Position numbers and translations under genes: made by a program
Origin: Ruminococcus flavefaciens
Lineage (GTDB): Bacteria; Bacillota; Clostridia; Oscillospirales; Ruminococcaceae
Length of the DNA: 64,000 bases
Reading direction: 5' to 3'
NCBI RefSeq assembly: GCF_900143025.1
Contig: NZ_FRCT01000009.1
Location: forward strand, 62,001-126,000
The notes under the pieces: model-generated
What the model was told of the DNA's origin: nothing
Seen by the model: only the letters and a program-made list of their open reading frames with translations
Database searches by the model: none
Part shown: positions 16,503-24,655 of the stretch, piece after piece
Position numbering within the stretch: position 1 is the stretch's first letter
Layout: each line of letters opens with the position of its first letter

Positions 16503-17378
16503 TTATCTGTCAGCATAAACTCTTATATTTCGTCCGCCGTTTTCCGTGAATTCAAGTCCGTCTGCTGAGAAAACGCCATCAAAATCCACAAATTTCTTGT
16601 CATCGGCTTCCTCTATCCACTTATCACCCTTAAATGACACAGTTACCTTGCCGTCGGGAGCGATATTAGTTACCTGTCCGATAGTGATAAAGCTGGACTT
16701 TTTGCCCATCTGCGGCTCATACTCAAATACTGCTTTCAGATCACCGTGATCTCCCACATCTTCAACTGTGAGCTTTATCGTATTATCACCCGTATCAGGC
16801 GAATAAATGCCGTCATATTCATTTATGAGGTAGGTAAGGTCTGCACCTGCGGACTTTTTCAGATCTATTTCATAATCGTCTGACTTCAGTGTACCTTCCT
16901 TTAAGTCAAAAACGCCGTTGAATTCAATGATATGATATGTTTCGGGCTTCTTTTCCCAGTCTGTACCTCTGAAATGTACAGTTATCGCGTCCTTTTTTTC
17001 CTCTACAACAGTACCCTCCATAAGGTAACTTCCTGTAGGTACTCCCGGATTTGCAGGATCTTCATGGAACGAGAAAAGTGCCTGTATGTCGCCGTCCTCA
17101 GCTGTTCCGAAAACCGAGAAATCAAGACCTGTAATACCCTGTGTAGCAACATATTTGCCTGAATACGTGTTTACAAGCTCCTTGTATTCCTTCTTTGCCT
17201 CGGTAGTAGCTTCGGTAGTCGCCTCTGTAGTAGTGTTGGTAGTCTCTGTAGCAGTTGTAGTTTCGGTTGTTGCCTGTTCAATAAGATAATCATCTGTGTT
17301 ATTATCAGAGCAGGCAGCAGTTATTGTAAGTGCAAAAGCCGCTGTCATAAGAACAGAAGCAAGTATCTTTCTTTTCAA
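16503..17378 (-). CDS. Thr-rich putative lipoprotein, unknown function
   Basis: A 291-residue exported protein. It begins with a positively charged, hydrophobic signal sequence ending in TITAAC (cysteine at 23), which fits a lipobox, then a Thr/Glu-rich linker (about 35-65), then two similar domains of about 105 residues, each starting with a Y-x-G-x-Y motif and containing a conserved VTVxFxG(T/D)xW unit (VHFRGTDW, VSFKGDKW) and an F(N/D)GVF motif. The two domains look like an internal duplication. The start is TTG 17378 behind CGGAGG with 9-nt spacing. It lies 18 bp after the beta-helix transferase stop and is probably co-transcribed. Likely surface-anchored outside the membrane; no enzyme motif is visible. 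Confidence 0.7.
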   Translation of the reverse strand: MKRKILASVLMTAAFALTITAACSDNNTDDYLIEQATTETTTATETTNTTTEATTEATTEAKKEYKELVNTYSGKYVATQGITGLDFSVFGTAEDGDIQALFSFHEDPANPGVPTGSYLMEGTVVEEKKDAITVHFRGTDWEKKPETYHIIEFNGVFDLKEGTLKSDDYEIDLKKSAGADLTYLINEYDGIYSPDTGDNTIKLTVEDVGDHGDLKAVFEYEPQMGKKSSFITIGQVTNIAPDGKVTVSFKGDKWIEEADDKKFVDFDGVFSADGLEFTENGGRNIRVYADR

Positions 17379-17396
17379 CTCAGTTTCCTCCGACTA

Positions 17397-18062
17397 TCAG
17401 TCTTTATGTACGATGACTCCGCCTGTCTTGTAAATGCTGTCAGCAGGGATAACTCCTCTTACACAGCTTGTAGGATAGATGTTTGAATTGCGTCCGATAA
17501 CAGTACCGGGATTGAGGACGCTGTTACAGCCTACTTCAACGAAATCGCCAAGCATAGCACCTATCTTCTTGATGCCTGTTTCTATCTTCTCATCGTCTGA
17601 CTTGATGACTACATTTGTCTTGTCAGACTTTACGTTTGAGGTTATTGAGCCTGCACCCATATGGGACTTGTATCCGAGGATACTGTCTCCAACGTAGTTG
17701 TAATGAGGTGTCTGTACATTATCGAAAAGGATAACATTTTTCAGCTCTACAGAATTTCCTACTACACAGTTCTCGCCAACAAGTGCGCTGCCTCTGATAA
17801 ATGCACCGTGACGCACCTCTGTACCTGCACCGATTATACATGGTGCTCCGAGATAGGCTGTGGGAAATACCTTTGCTGTCTTGTGTACCCATACATTTTC
17901 AGACGGGTTATCATATTCATCAGGACTCAGAGTTGCTCCGAGCTCGATTATAAAGCTGCTTATCCCTTTAAGGGCTTCCCAAGGGTATGTAAAGCGGCTG
18001 AGGTAATCCTTTGCGGCTGTATGTGTAAGGTCATACAGTTCAGATATTTTTACATTTTCCAT
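17397..18062 (-). CDS. Left-handed beta-helix (hexapeptide) nucleotidyl/acyltransferase-like protein
   Basis: A 221-residue protein dominated by hexapeptide repeats (IIGAGTEVRHGAFIRGSALVG, VVGNSV and others, about 65-205), the left-handed beta-helix fold of GlmU C-terminal domains. It lacks the N-terminal Rossmann uridylyltransferase domain of GlmU, so the common label UDP-GlcNAc pyrophosphorylase would be misleading; an acyltransferase acting on a sugar nucleotide is more likely. Start ATG 18062 follows AGGAG. It is the first gene of a two-gene unit with the Thr-rich lipoprotein and is divergent from the SGNH hydrolase. Substrate unknown. Confidence 0.75.
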   Translation of the reverse strand: MENVKISELYDLTHTAAKDYLSRFTYPWEALKGISSFIIELGATLSPDEYDNPSENVWVHKTAKVFPTAYLGAPCIIGAGTEVRHGAFIRGSALVGENCVVGNSVELKNVILFDNVQTPHYNYVGDSILGYKSHMGAGSITSNVKSDKTNVVIKSDDEKIETGIKKIGAMLGDFVEVGCNSVLNPGTVIGRNSNIYPTSCVRGVIPADSIYKTGGVIVHKD

Positions 18063-18168
18063 TTGTATCAGCTCCTGAAAAGTTCATAAATATTGCAAAT
18101 ATTATTATACTATCCATTCTGCCCAATGTCAAGGCAAAATGACAAAAACAAACCTTTCCTTCCACTAC

Positions 18169-18197
18169 TTTACAATTTCGTAAAAATATGGTAAAAT
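18169..18197 (+). promoter_or_regulatory. Promoter of the SGNH hydrolase gene
   Basis: TTTACA (18169-18174), a 17-bp spacer, TAAAAT (18192-18197) preceded by TGG (extended -10). The spacer includes TTTCGTAAAAATATGG, almost the same as in the plsY promoter at 46519. Confidence 0.65.
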
Positions 18198-18280
18198 ATA
18201 ATCTGCACTTTTATAGTGCTGCGTGTTCTGCATAGTGTCTGTGCAGACATTTTTGATGCTTTACACAGGAAGTGTATTTA

Positions 18281-19171
18281 ATGAAAAACAAGCTTTTATT
18301 TCTTCTGAAATATCCTATAGAAGTACTTCTGGTATTACTGCTGATATTGCTCTCCTTCTGCTTTACGGCTTCACTTGGACAAGAAGAAAACATATCCGAT
18401 GACCGCAGCGTTTTCCTTACGGCTGCTGTTGATGCTGCGGCTGAGATAATAAATAATGACGTTACTTGTACGACAACTACCGTCACTACTACCTCAACGA
18501 CCACAACTATAGTGACTACTACTTCACTGTATGAGATATGTGAGCCGACACGCACAGCAGGGCAGTCTCCAAACAGTCTGTTCTATCAGGAAAGGCTTGC
18601 CGTTACAGGCGACTCTCTCGCCCTCGGCTTCAATGTCTACGGCTTTATCCCTGATATGCATAATATCGCAGGCGAATCCGTGTCAATGTGGAATCTGGAT
18701 TACTTCACATTTGATCTGGGCGGCGGCGAAATGGGTATGGTAGACGCTGTTGATTATGTTCACCCGAGACTGCTGTATATGTCTGTGGGTATGAACGATG
18801 TTAATCTCAATTATCCCGAACCGTATGTTAAACGTTACCGCGAAGTAATCGAGGAGCTTATAAAGCGTATGCCTGATATCAATATCGTAGTTGCCGCAAT
18901 TACTCCTGTATGCTCCTACTGCAATGTCGTGAAAAATGAGATCATACGCGATTATAATGCCGCACTAAAGGAAATGGTGAAGGATATGGATTTGCCGCAG
19001 GTAGTCTTTTTTGATGCGTATTCTGTGATCTGCGACAACGAGCTTAACCTGAAAGACGACTATTCTTCGGGTGACGGAATGCACCTGTATATCCCATGCT
19101 ACAATGATATACTTACAGCACTGTTCGATTTTCTCGATACCACTGATTTCAAAAAGCGGTTAGGAGGATAA
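18281..19171 (+). CDS. Membrane-anchored SGNH/GDSL-family hydrolase
   Basis: A 296-residue protein: an uncleaved-looking N-terminal membrane segment (about 10-32), a Thr-rich linker (about 65-85), then an SGNH hydrolase domain. Catalytic blocks visible are GDSL (nucleophile serine, about 110), GMND (block III) and DGMH (Asp and His of the triad, about 262-266). The active site would face outside. Such enzymes deacylate sugars, lipids or cell-wall polymers; the substrate cannot be told. The Thr-rich linker mirrors those of the lipoprotein at 16503 and the dockerin protein at 54835. Start ATG 18281 is preceded by AGGA; GTG 18272 overlaps that site. Monocistronic, between a promoter at 18169 and a terminator at 19211. 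Confidence 0.85.
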   Translation: MKNKLLFLLKYPIEVLLVLLLILLSFCFTASLGQEENISDDRSVFLTAAVDAAAEIINNDVTCTTTTVTTTSTTTTIVTTTSLYEICEPTRTAGQSPNSLFYQERLAVTGDSLALGFNVYGFIPDMHNIAGESVSMWNLDYFTFDLGGGEMGMVDAVDYVHPRLLYMSVGMNDVNLNYPEPYVKRYREVIEELIKRMPDINIVVAAITPVCSYCNVVKNEIIRDYNAALKEMVKDMDLPQVVFFDAYSVICDNELNLKDDYSSGDGMHLYIPCYNDILTALFDFLDTTDFKKRLGG

Positions 19172-19183
19172 AGTACATTAAAT

Positions 19184-19210
19184 GGGCTGTCGAGGACGCC
19201 AGCCCCTACA
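19184..19210. repeat. REP-like palindrome
   Basis: GGGCTG (19184) pairs with CAGCCC (19200-19205), followed by CTACA, the same tail as the repeats at 7624-7779. Confidence 0.5.
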
Positions 19211-19244
19211 TAAAAAAGGCGTGATATGATATCACGCTTTTTTT
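19211..19244. terminator. Bidirectional terminator between SGNH gene and hisE
   Basis: Stem GCGTGAT/ATCACGC (19219-19237) with a T7 tract on plus and a T6 tract on minus. It closes the his operon on minus. Confidence 0.88.
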
Positions 19245-19245
19245 A

Positions 19246-19584
19246 TCATGTATTTTTATCAACTTCGTGGAACTTCTTGAGATTTCCGATCTTTTCGTTT
19301 CTCTCGTCAAGAACACGCTCAACGTCTGACCAGTCAAGTCCCTGATTTGCACAGAGTACCATTACATGGTAGAGAAGATCGTTGATCTCGTTCATAAGCT
19401 CGTCGTTGTCACCGTTCTTTGCTGCGATAACTGTCTCGGTAGCCTCTTCGCCTACCTTCTTGCAGATCTTGTCTACGCCCTTTTCAAAAAGGTAGCAGGT
19501 GTAGGAATTCTCGGCAGCTGTACCGTTCTCGAACTGCTTTTTCCTTTCCTTGATAACTTCAAAAATTTCCTGATATACTGTCAT
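19246..19584 (-). CDS. hisE: Phosphoribosyl-ATP pyrophosphatase HisE
   Basis: A 112-residue MazG-like pyrophosphatase. It hydrolyses PR-ATP to PR-AMP and pyrophosphate, the second step of histidine biosynthesis. The motif EKGVDKICKKVGEEATETVIAAKN followed by NEINDLLYH gives the acidic metal-binding helices of the family, and the length is normal for a stand-alone HisE. The ATG overlaps the hisI stop by one base (TAATG), so translation is coupled. HisI and HisE are separate here, whereas many bacteria carry a HisIE fusion. It is the last gene of the his operon, just before the terminator at 19211-19244. Confidence 0.93.
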   Translation of the reverse strand: MTVYQEIFEVIKERKKQFENGTAAENSYTCYLFEKGVDKICKKVGEEATETVIAAKNGDNDELMNEINDLLYHVMVLCANQGLDWSDVERVLDERNEKIGNLKKFHEVDKNT

Positions 19585-19934
19585 TATTCATTCTCCTCGT
19601 TATTATATATTTCGTTGAAAAAGCAGCTGTAGCTTCCTGTATGACAGGCAACTCCCGTCTGCTCAACATTTACAAGCAGTGTATCGTTGTCGCAGTCGCC
19701 GTATATTGATACGACCTTCTGCAAGTGTCCACTCGTTGCGCCCTTGTTCCAGTACTCCTGACGGGAACGGCTCCAGAACCATGTATAGCCTGTTTCGAGA
19801 GTCTTTTTAAGGCTCTCCTTGTTCATATACGCAAGCATAAGAACTGTTTTTGTATTGACCTCATAGCATATCGCAGGGATAAGCTCTCCCTTTACGAAGA
19901 ATTTGTCAAGATCATTCAAGTCTATCTTTATCAT
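19584..19934 (-). CDS. hisI: Phosphoribosyl-AMP cyclohydrolase HisI
   Basis: A 116-residue zinc/magnesium enzyme that opens the adenine ring of PR-AMP (third step of histidine synthesis). Diagnostic segments are [20 protein letters not shown], with the D-x-D metal site and zinc cysteine, and [11 protein letters not shown], with the second cysteine and histidine. Length is normal for monofunctional HisI. It begins 2 bp after the stop of the AAA ATPase gene and overlaps hisE, so the whole 3' part of the operon is tightly packed. Confidence 0.94.
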   Translation of the reverse strand: MIKIDLNDLDKFFVKGELIPAICYEVNTKTVLMLAYMNKESLKKTLETGYTWFWSRSRQEYWNKGATSGHLQKVVSIYGDCDNDTLLVNVEQTGVACHTGSYSCFFNEIYNNEENE

Positions 19935-19936
19935 AT

Positions 19937-20674
19937 TTACTCCTTTTCGGTTTCATCGAATAAACGGTCTAACATACGCCTCGGGCTATCCATAAAGGCT
20001 TTCATTACGCTGTAAGTCTCCGTATCCTCATAGGAGCTTTCTGCAATGCCTTTTTGTGTAAGCTCGTATATGACAGCGTCGGGATATGCAAGGATAACAG
20101 GCGAATGAGTAGCTATTATGAACTGGCTCCCCTGCTTTACAAGCTCGTTTATCCTTATAAGCAGTGACATCTGCCTTGAAGGTGAAAGCGCAGCCTCCGG
20201 CTCGTCAAGTATATACAGTCCGTGGGCGGTAAAGCGGTTCATCACCAGTGAAAAGAAACTCTCGCCGTGAGACTGCTCATGCAGCGACTTTCCGCCGTAG
20301 GCTTGCAGTATTTCGTATCCCAGTGTATCAACATAGGAAGCGGCATTATAAAAGCTCTCAGCCCGCAGAAAAAAGCCTGTTTTCGGTCGTTCTATACCTC
20401 TTGTAAGCTTGATCGCATTATGCAGCGGAGAATGAGTTTCCTTTGTGGAAAATGAAAAATTCAGTGAGCCGCCCTCTGCATTGAAGCCGTATTTTACGGC
20501 TATAGCTTCAAGAAGCGTGGATTTTCCCGTACCGTTTTCGCCAACAAGATAGGTCACGGAAGCACTAAGCTCCAGCTCCTCCATTGCCGAAAGGCTCCTT
20601 ACAGCAGGGAGCTCCGCAGTATAGCCAAGCTCCTCTGTCAGCTTTTCAAGCCTGACGCTTCTTATATAGCTCAT
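19937..20674 (-). CDS. Small AAA/ABC-type ATPase inside the his operon
   Basis: A 245-residue cytoplasmic P-loop ATPase of the AAA_21 / RecF-like type. Walker A is GENGTGKST (about 44-52), an ABC-like signature region is [10 protein letters not shown], Walker B is [11 protein letters not shown], and the H-loop is IIATHSP. No transmembrane part or nuclease domain is present. It sits between hisF (1-base TGATG overlap) and hisI (2-bp gap), so it must be co-transcribed with histidine genes, but nothing in it suggests a histidine pathway enzyme. Stand-alone proteins of this kind are widespread in Firmicutes and mostly uncharacterised. Confidence 0.8.
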   Translation of the reverse strand: MSYIRSVRLEKLTEELGYTAELPAVRSLSAMEELELSASVTYLVGENGTGKSTLLEAIAVKYGFNAEGGSLNFSFSTKETHSPLHNAIKLTRGIERPKTGFFLRAESFYNAASYVDTLGYEILQAYGGKSLHEQSHGESFFSLVMNRFTAHGLYILDEPEAALSPSRQMSLLIRINELVKQGSQFIIATHSPVILAYPDAVIYELTQKGIAESSYEDTETYSVMKAFMDSPRRMLDRLFDETEKE

Positions 20675-21429
20675 CAGCGAACAATAACGCCCTTGCCGCG
20701 GCAGTAGTCCTTTACCTCGCCGACAGTAAGCTCCTTAAAGTGGAAAAGTGAAGCCGCAAGAGCTGCTGTAGCTCCTGTTTTCTCGAATACCTCATAGAAA
20801 TCGTTTATCTTGCCTGCTCCGCCGCTGGCGATAACAGGTATGGAGCAGTTGTCACATACTGCTTTCAGCATGTGGATATCAAATCCTTCCTTTGTACCGT
20901 CGGCATCTATGGAATTAAGGCATATCTCGCCTGCTCCAAGCTTTTCGATAGTGTGTACCCAGTCTATAAGGTCTATGCCCATGTCTTTGCGTCCGCCGTT
21001 TATATAGACAGTCCATTTGTTATCGGCTATCTTCTTTGCGTCGATGCCTACGCAGATGCACTGGCTGCCGAATATATCAGCTCCGTCCTTGATGAGCTGC
21101 GGATTTTGTACAGCCTGTGAGTTTACCGAGACCTTGTCCGCACCTGCTCTCAGTGCCTCGCGGATATCGTCAACATTCTTTATGCCGCCGCCTACTGTAA
21201 GGGGTACGAATACCTTTTTCGCTGTATCTCTAACTACATCGAGGAATACTCCTCTGCCCTCAAATGAGGCTGTTATATCGTAGAATACTATCTCGTCCGC
21301 ACCCTGCTTGTTGTACTCCTCAGCACACTCTACAGGATCGCCTACATCACGTACTCCCTCAAAATTTACGCCCTTAACTACCTTTCCGTTTCTAACGTCA
21401 AGGCAAGGGATTATTCTCTTTGCAAGCAT
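20674..21429 (-). CDS. hisF: Imidazole glycerol phosphate synthase cyclase subunit HisF
   Basis: A 251-residue TIM-barrel enzyme. It condenses PRFAR with ammonia from HisH to give imidazole glycerol phosphate and AICAR. The N-terminal motif [18 protein letters not shown] has the catalytic Asp11, and [11 protein letters not shown] and [10 protein letters not shown] are the phosphate-binding loops. Its partner subunit hisH is upstream in the same operon (24652). It overlaps the AAA ATPase gene by one base and is 4 bp downstream of the DUF1648 membrane gene. Confidence 0.95.
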   Translation of the reverse strand: MLAKRIIPCLDVRNGKVVKGVNFEGVRDVGDPVECAEEYNKQGADEIVFYDITASFEGRGVFLDVVRDTAKKVFVPLTVGGGIKNVDDIREALRAGADKVSVNSQAVQNPQLIKDGADIFGSQCICVGIDAKKIADNKWTVYINGGRKDMGIDLIDWVHTIEKLGAGEICLNSIDADGTKEGFDIHMLKAVCDNCSIPVIASGGAGKINDFYEVFEKTGATAALAASLFHFKELTVGEVKDYCRGKGVIVR

Positions 21430-21433
21430 TATA

Positions 21434-22006
21434 TCACTTCCTTAAATTGTTACTTATTATCAAAATGAACACCATAACAGAAATAAAAACAAGTTCTGCT
21501 ATGATAATATAGCGTTTTGACTTTTTCAGCCGTATTCTGCTATCAGCTGCCAATGCTGCTGCGCCGATGGGAATTACCGGTAAAACCTGAAAAACCCTGA
21601 TCGGTATGCCGAAAGTAAACATTCTCGTCTGATGTATGACGCAATGCGCCCAAATAGTATAGAATACAGCCCAGAAAAGCTTCATTGCGTCAAAAGCAGT
21701 AAGTACGGTTCTTCTGACGAATATATCTTCCTCTACACCAAGCTTTTTGCTTATTCTCTTGGCTTTATTTATGGCAAAACCTCCGAGAGTAAATGCTATA
21801 ACAAGTCCGAAGCCTGCTATAAACGGGAAAAATGCATAGGCTCTTGAAGCGTAAACATCAAATTCGTTGTCATCACCGTAATGAATACCTATCTTTTCTG
21901 GGAAATCCTTATACACCATGAGCATATACACAAGATACGCCCCCAGCATACCGAATGACAGGATATTAACTGTTGTATGCAGCCTTTTTATTGTTTTTTC
22001 ATGCAT
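21434..22006 (-). CDS. DUF1648-like small membrane protein inside the his operon
   Basis: A 190-residue membrane protein with about five hydrophobic helices. The segment [21 protein letters not shown] near residues 32-55 matches the DUF1648 pattern (xPxxIPxHFxxxGxPDxYxxK) seen in immunity/regulator-type membrane proteins such as YxeP/SdpI relatives. ATG 22006 overlaps the hisA stop (ATGCATGA), which couples translation; the TTG at 22018 is less likely. It has no evident link to histidine synthesis. Function unknown. Confidence 0.65.
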   Translation of the reverse strand: MHEKTIKRLHTTVNILSFGMLGAYLVYMLMVYKDFPEKIGIHYGDDNEFDVYASRAYAFFPFIAGFGLVIAFTLGGFAINKAKRISKKLGVEEDIFVRRTVLTAFDAMKLFWAVFYTIWAHCVIHQTRMFTFGIPIRVFQVLPVIPIGAAALAADSRIRLKKSKRYIIIAELVFISVMVFILIISNNLRK

Positions 22007-22724
22007 TTGAATACTCAATGGCTTCCTTCAGGTTCAAAGTCCCTTTGTATATGGACTTTCCGCAGATAGTTCCATAGAGTCCCATTTTCTTGCAGGCGAT
22101 GATGTCGTCCATAGTGTGGACTCCGCCGCTTGCTACGATATTTGCTCTGCCCTCTGTTGCGTCTGCAAGCTTTTTGAGCTGCTCACGGTTTACGCCTGAG
22201 AGAGTTCCGTCCTTGGAAATATCGGTGAAGATGAAGTACTTCACTCCCGACTCTATCATCTTGTTTGCAAGGTCGATATAGTGTACGTCCGAGCTTTCGA
22301 GCCAACCCTCTGTAGCTACCATTTCGTTCATTGCATCTATCCCTACAACTATCTTTTCACTGCCGAATTTCTCAACAGCTTCGCATACAAGCTTAGGATT
22401 TTTAAGTGCTACCGAGCCCAGTATAACTCTTGTAATACCCATGTCAAGATACTCCTGAATGGTCTGTATGCTGCGGATACCGCCGCCAAGCTCTACCTTT
22501 AGGTTGGTTTTTTCGGCAACATCGGTATATATCTTTGTGTTGACAGGTCTGCCCTCTTTTGCGCCGTCAAGGTCTACCATGTGTATCCACTGTGCTCCAG
22601 CCGCCTCAAAGCTCTTTGCAGTTTCGAGATAGTCGGAAGCCACCTTTTCAACTGTGGAAAAATCGCCCTTGAAAAGGCGGACACAGTTACCGTCCTTAAT
22701 ATCTATTGCGGGAAAAATTATCAT
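21999..22724 (-). CDS. hisA: ProFAR isomerase HisA
   Basis: A 241-residue TIM barrel that opens the ribose of ProFAR to PRFAR (fourth step). It starts with MIIFPAIDIKDGNCVRLFKGD, carrying the catalytic Asp of the PAIDI motif, and has the second catalytic Asp in FTDISKDGT. The phosphate loops GGGIRS and SGGVHTMDD are conserved. Its stop lies inside the start of the DUF1648 gene. Upstream neighbour is an unknown membrane-anchored protein, 21 bp away. Confidence 0.95.
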   Translation of the reverse strand: MIIFPAIDIKDGNCVRLFKGDFSTVEKVASDYLETAKSFEAAGAQWIHMVDLDGAKEGRPVNTKIYTDVAEKTNLKVELGGGIRSIQTIQEYLDMGITRVILGSVALKNPKLVCEAVEKFGSEKIVVGIDAMNEMVATEGWLESSDVHYIDLANKMIESGVKYFIFTDISKDGTLSGVNREQLKKLADATEGRANIVASGGVHTMDDIIACKKMGLYGTICGKSIYKGTLNLKEAIEYSNA

Positions 22725-22745
22725 ATTAGTCCTCCTATTTGATCT

Positions 22746-23159
22746 TTAGCGGTAAATGGTCTTGTCCTTTACCTGATCGTCACACTTTATCTCAACCGTT
22801 CCTTTAGCGTGTTTAAACTTCATTTTTACAATATATCTACCTGTTTTATCAGCTGTAAAATAAGTATCGGCATCTTTGATATTACTTATGACCTCGCCTT
22901 TTTTTTCGCCCTTGCAGATAAATGAGACCTCTGCCTTACCTTTCTCAATATGAGCGTCAAGGTGAAGCTTTTCGCCTGTTTCAAGCTGAAATTCGATTAC
23001 TTCTTTTCCGTTGAAGGTATAAAAATCAGAATAGTATCTTCCTTCAATAAAATTTCTGCACTTACCTTTGAAAGTATATACATTGTCCCATATCAAAAAT
23101 CCTGCCAGACCGGCTGCCAAAATCGCTCCTGAAATTTTTTTTAATGTTTTTTTCTTCAT
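22746..23159 (-). CDS. Unknown membrane-anchored or secreted small protein
   Basis: A 137-residue protein with a lysine-rich N-terminus and one hydrophobic segment (about 10-26), then a mainly beta-strand domain with alternating charged residues and a KTGRYIVKMKF pattern that recalls extracellular beta-sandwich domains. No family is recognised. ATG 23159 has GGGAGATAAAT upstream; an alternative ATG at 23177 overlaps the phosphatase stop (ATGA) and cannot be excluded. It lies between the tyrosine phosphatase and hisA within the his operon. Confidence 0.6.
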   Translation of the reverse strand: MKKKTLKKISGAILAAGLAGFLIWDNVYTFKGKCRNFIEGRYYSDFYTFNGKEVIEFQLETGEKLHLDAHIEKGKAEVSFICKGEKKGEVISNIKDADTYFTADKTGRYIVKMKFKHAKGTVEIKCDDQVKDKTIYR

Positions 23160-23173
23160 ATTTATCTCCCGTA

Positions 23174-23863
23174 TCATTTTATAAGTCTGCTGCGTATCCT
23201 TTCAATATGATCAATCGACAATCCTATTGCTTCAAAATAGTTTTCTACAGTACCGAAGCGTTCTGTAAAAAGGTCTATAAAGCCATTCATGCTCTTTTCA
23301 TTCGCAAGGACGATATTCCTGTCCACCTCGGGGTGAGCCTCAAGAAAGGCTGCAAGCCTTTTGTGGTTGTACTCGCGGCTTACGACATAGTCGTTGACTA
23401 TATCCTCGCGGTATGCTCCGCAAGTCATGAGTATTATTGCGCTTACAACGCCTGTTCTGTCCTTACCTGCCGTACAATGGAAAAGAACACCCTCAGATGC
23501 TTCTGCAATGGTTCTCATCACCTTTGGCATATTCTCAGCCGTTGCAATTTCCATATAGGAAAGCGGTACAGCTTCAAGGCTTTCGGGAACTCCGCTTCCC
23601 TCGGTTATAGGAAAATGTAGATATTCAAAGCCTGCTGTTTCAGAAAGCATATCGGGATTTTTTTCGACTTCCCACTGTGTACGCATATCAATTATAGTAG
23701 TGATATGAGCAGAAAGAAGCTTTTCAATATCCCCGGCAGCAGGCTGTGAAGGAACATCGCTGCGCCAGTATACGTTATTTTTCGTAATACTGCCGTCAGC
23801 TGTTTTAAAACCGCCAAGCTCACGGGTATTATATGAGCTTGAAAGTATACTCTTATATACCAT
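23174..23863 (-). CDS. Tyrosine-protein phosphatase family protein
   Basis: A 229-residue protein of the PF13350 type. The CX5R phosphatase loop is HCTAGKDRTG (Cys and Arg about residues 132-138), the N-terminal NTRELGGFKTADG is the usual substrate-side motif of the family, and DMRTQWEVEKNPD follows. Members dephosphorylate phosphotyrosine or phosphoinositide-like substrates in vitro; the biological target here is unknown. Histidine synthesis needs a histidinol-phosphate phosphatase (HisN), and none is otherwise visible in the operon, but CX5R proteins are not known HisN enzymes, so that role is only speculation. It lies 12 bp after the P-loop kinase-like gene. Confidence 0.8.
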   Translation of the reverse strand: MVYKSILSSSYNTRELGGFKTADGSITKNNVYWRSDVPSQPAAGDIEKLLSAHITTIIDMRTQWEVEKNPDMLSETAGFEYLHFPITEGSGVPESLEAVPLSYMEIATAENMPKVMRTIAEASEGVLFHCTAGKDRTGVVSAIILMTCGAYREDIVNDYVVSREYNHKRLAAFLEAHPEVDRNIVLANEKSMNGFIDLFTERFGTVENYFEAIGLSIDHIERIRSRLIK

Positions 23864-23875
23864 GATAACGTTCCC

Positions 23876-24655
23876 TCACTTTAACTCTGCAAGTATATCG
23901 GAATACGTCTTGTCCCAGTCTTTCTGCGGATCATCAAGGACAATGCTGCTGATATCAAGTCCGCTGAGAATTTCAAGCTCTCGCTGCTGTCTTTCTTCAA
24001 GTGCATATATATATCCATCAAAACCTGTCAGACCGATACTTTTGCCATACTCACCATTACAGTGGTAGTCGATGACTGCATTGAGCCACTCATCTCCCCG
24101 TTCAACAGAAGCTTTCTTTACACTTTCGTAAACTTCGCTGTTTTTGAGATATACTACAAGCGGCGAAAACGGCTTTATTATTTCGCATATTTCAGCAATA
24201 TATCCAGCTGAAACCAACTTGTCAAAGCCAAAACGCATCATAGTCTCGCACATAGGATTCTGCAAAAGCACACAGTTGAAAACATATCTGCTGCCGTCGT
24301 TTTTATCTGCAAATTCACGCCATTTATCCAGCATTACAGGACGTTCGGTCTCCCACGGAAGAAAATCATATATCTTGTATTGCAGGAGCTTGTTGAAAAG
24401 CTCTCCGCTGAATGCTCCGAGATTTACGATATTACCGCCAGACTTTTTTACAGTATGCCGAGCTATCTGTTCAAGCTCGTCTGATGTGAAATTTTCAAGC
24501 CGGTTATCCGTCAAAACTGCATGAAACTCATAGTCCGCAGGATGATCGCCTGTGCCTTCGTCAATGAAAGTCATATCAAGCTGCTGTGCAATAAATCTTG
24601 CAGTTGTACTCTTTCCCGAGCACGGAAGTCCCTCGACTATGATGAGCTTGTTCAT
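23876..24655 (-). CDS. P-loop kinase-like protein of unknown substrate
   Basis: A 259-residue protein with Walker A GLPCSGKST near the N-terminus (residues 9-17), in the style of AAA_33/zeta-toxin-like or nucleoside-kinase-like P-loop proteins. A conserved DEGTGDHPADYEF segment follows the first helix. The rest is unremarkable helical sequence with a C-terminal Asp/Lys-rich tail. The ATG overlaps the hisH stop (ATGA), so it is translated with the histidine genes. Similar proteins are found scattered in Clostridia and annotated only as hypothetical or kinase-like. Substrate unknown. Confidence 0.65.
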   Translation of the reverse strand: MNKLIIVEGLPCSGKSTTARFIAQQLDMTFIDEGTGDHPADYEFHAVLTDNRLENFTSDELEQIARHTVKKSGGNIVNLGAFSGELFNKLLQYKIYDFLPWETERPVMLDKWREFADKNDGSRYVFNCVLLQNPMCETMMRFGFDKLVSAGYIAEICEIIKPFSPLVVYLKNSEVYESVKKASVERGDEWLNAVIDYHCNGEYGKSIGLTGFDGYIYALEERQQRELEILSGLDISSIVLDDPQKDWDKTYSDILAELK

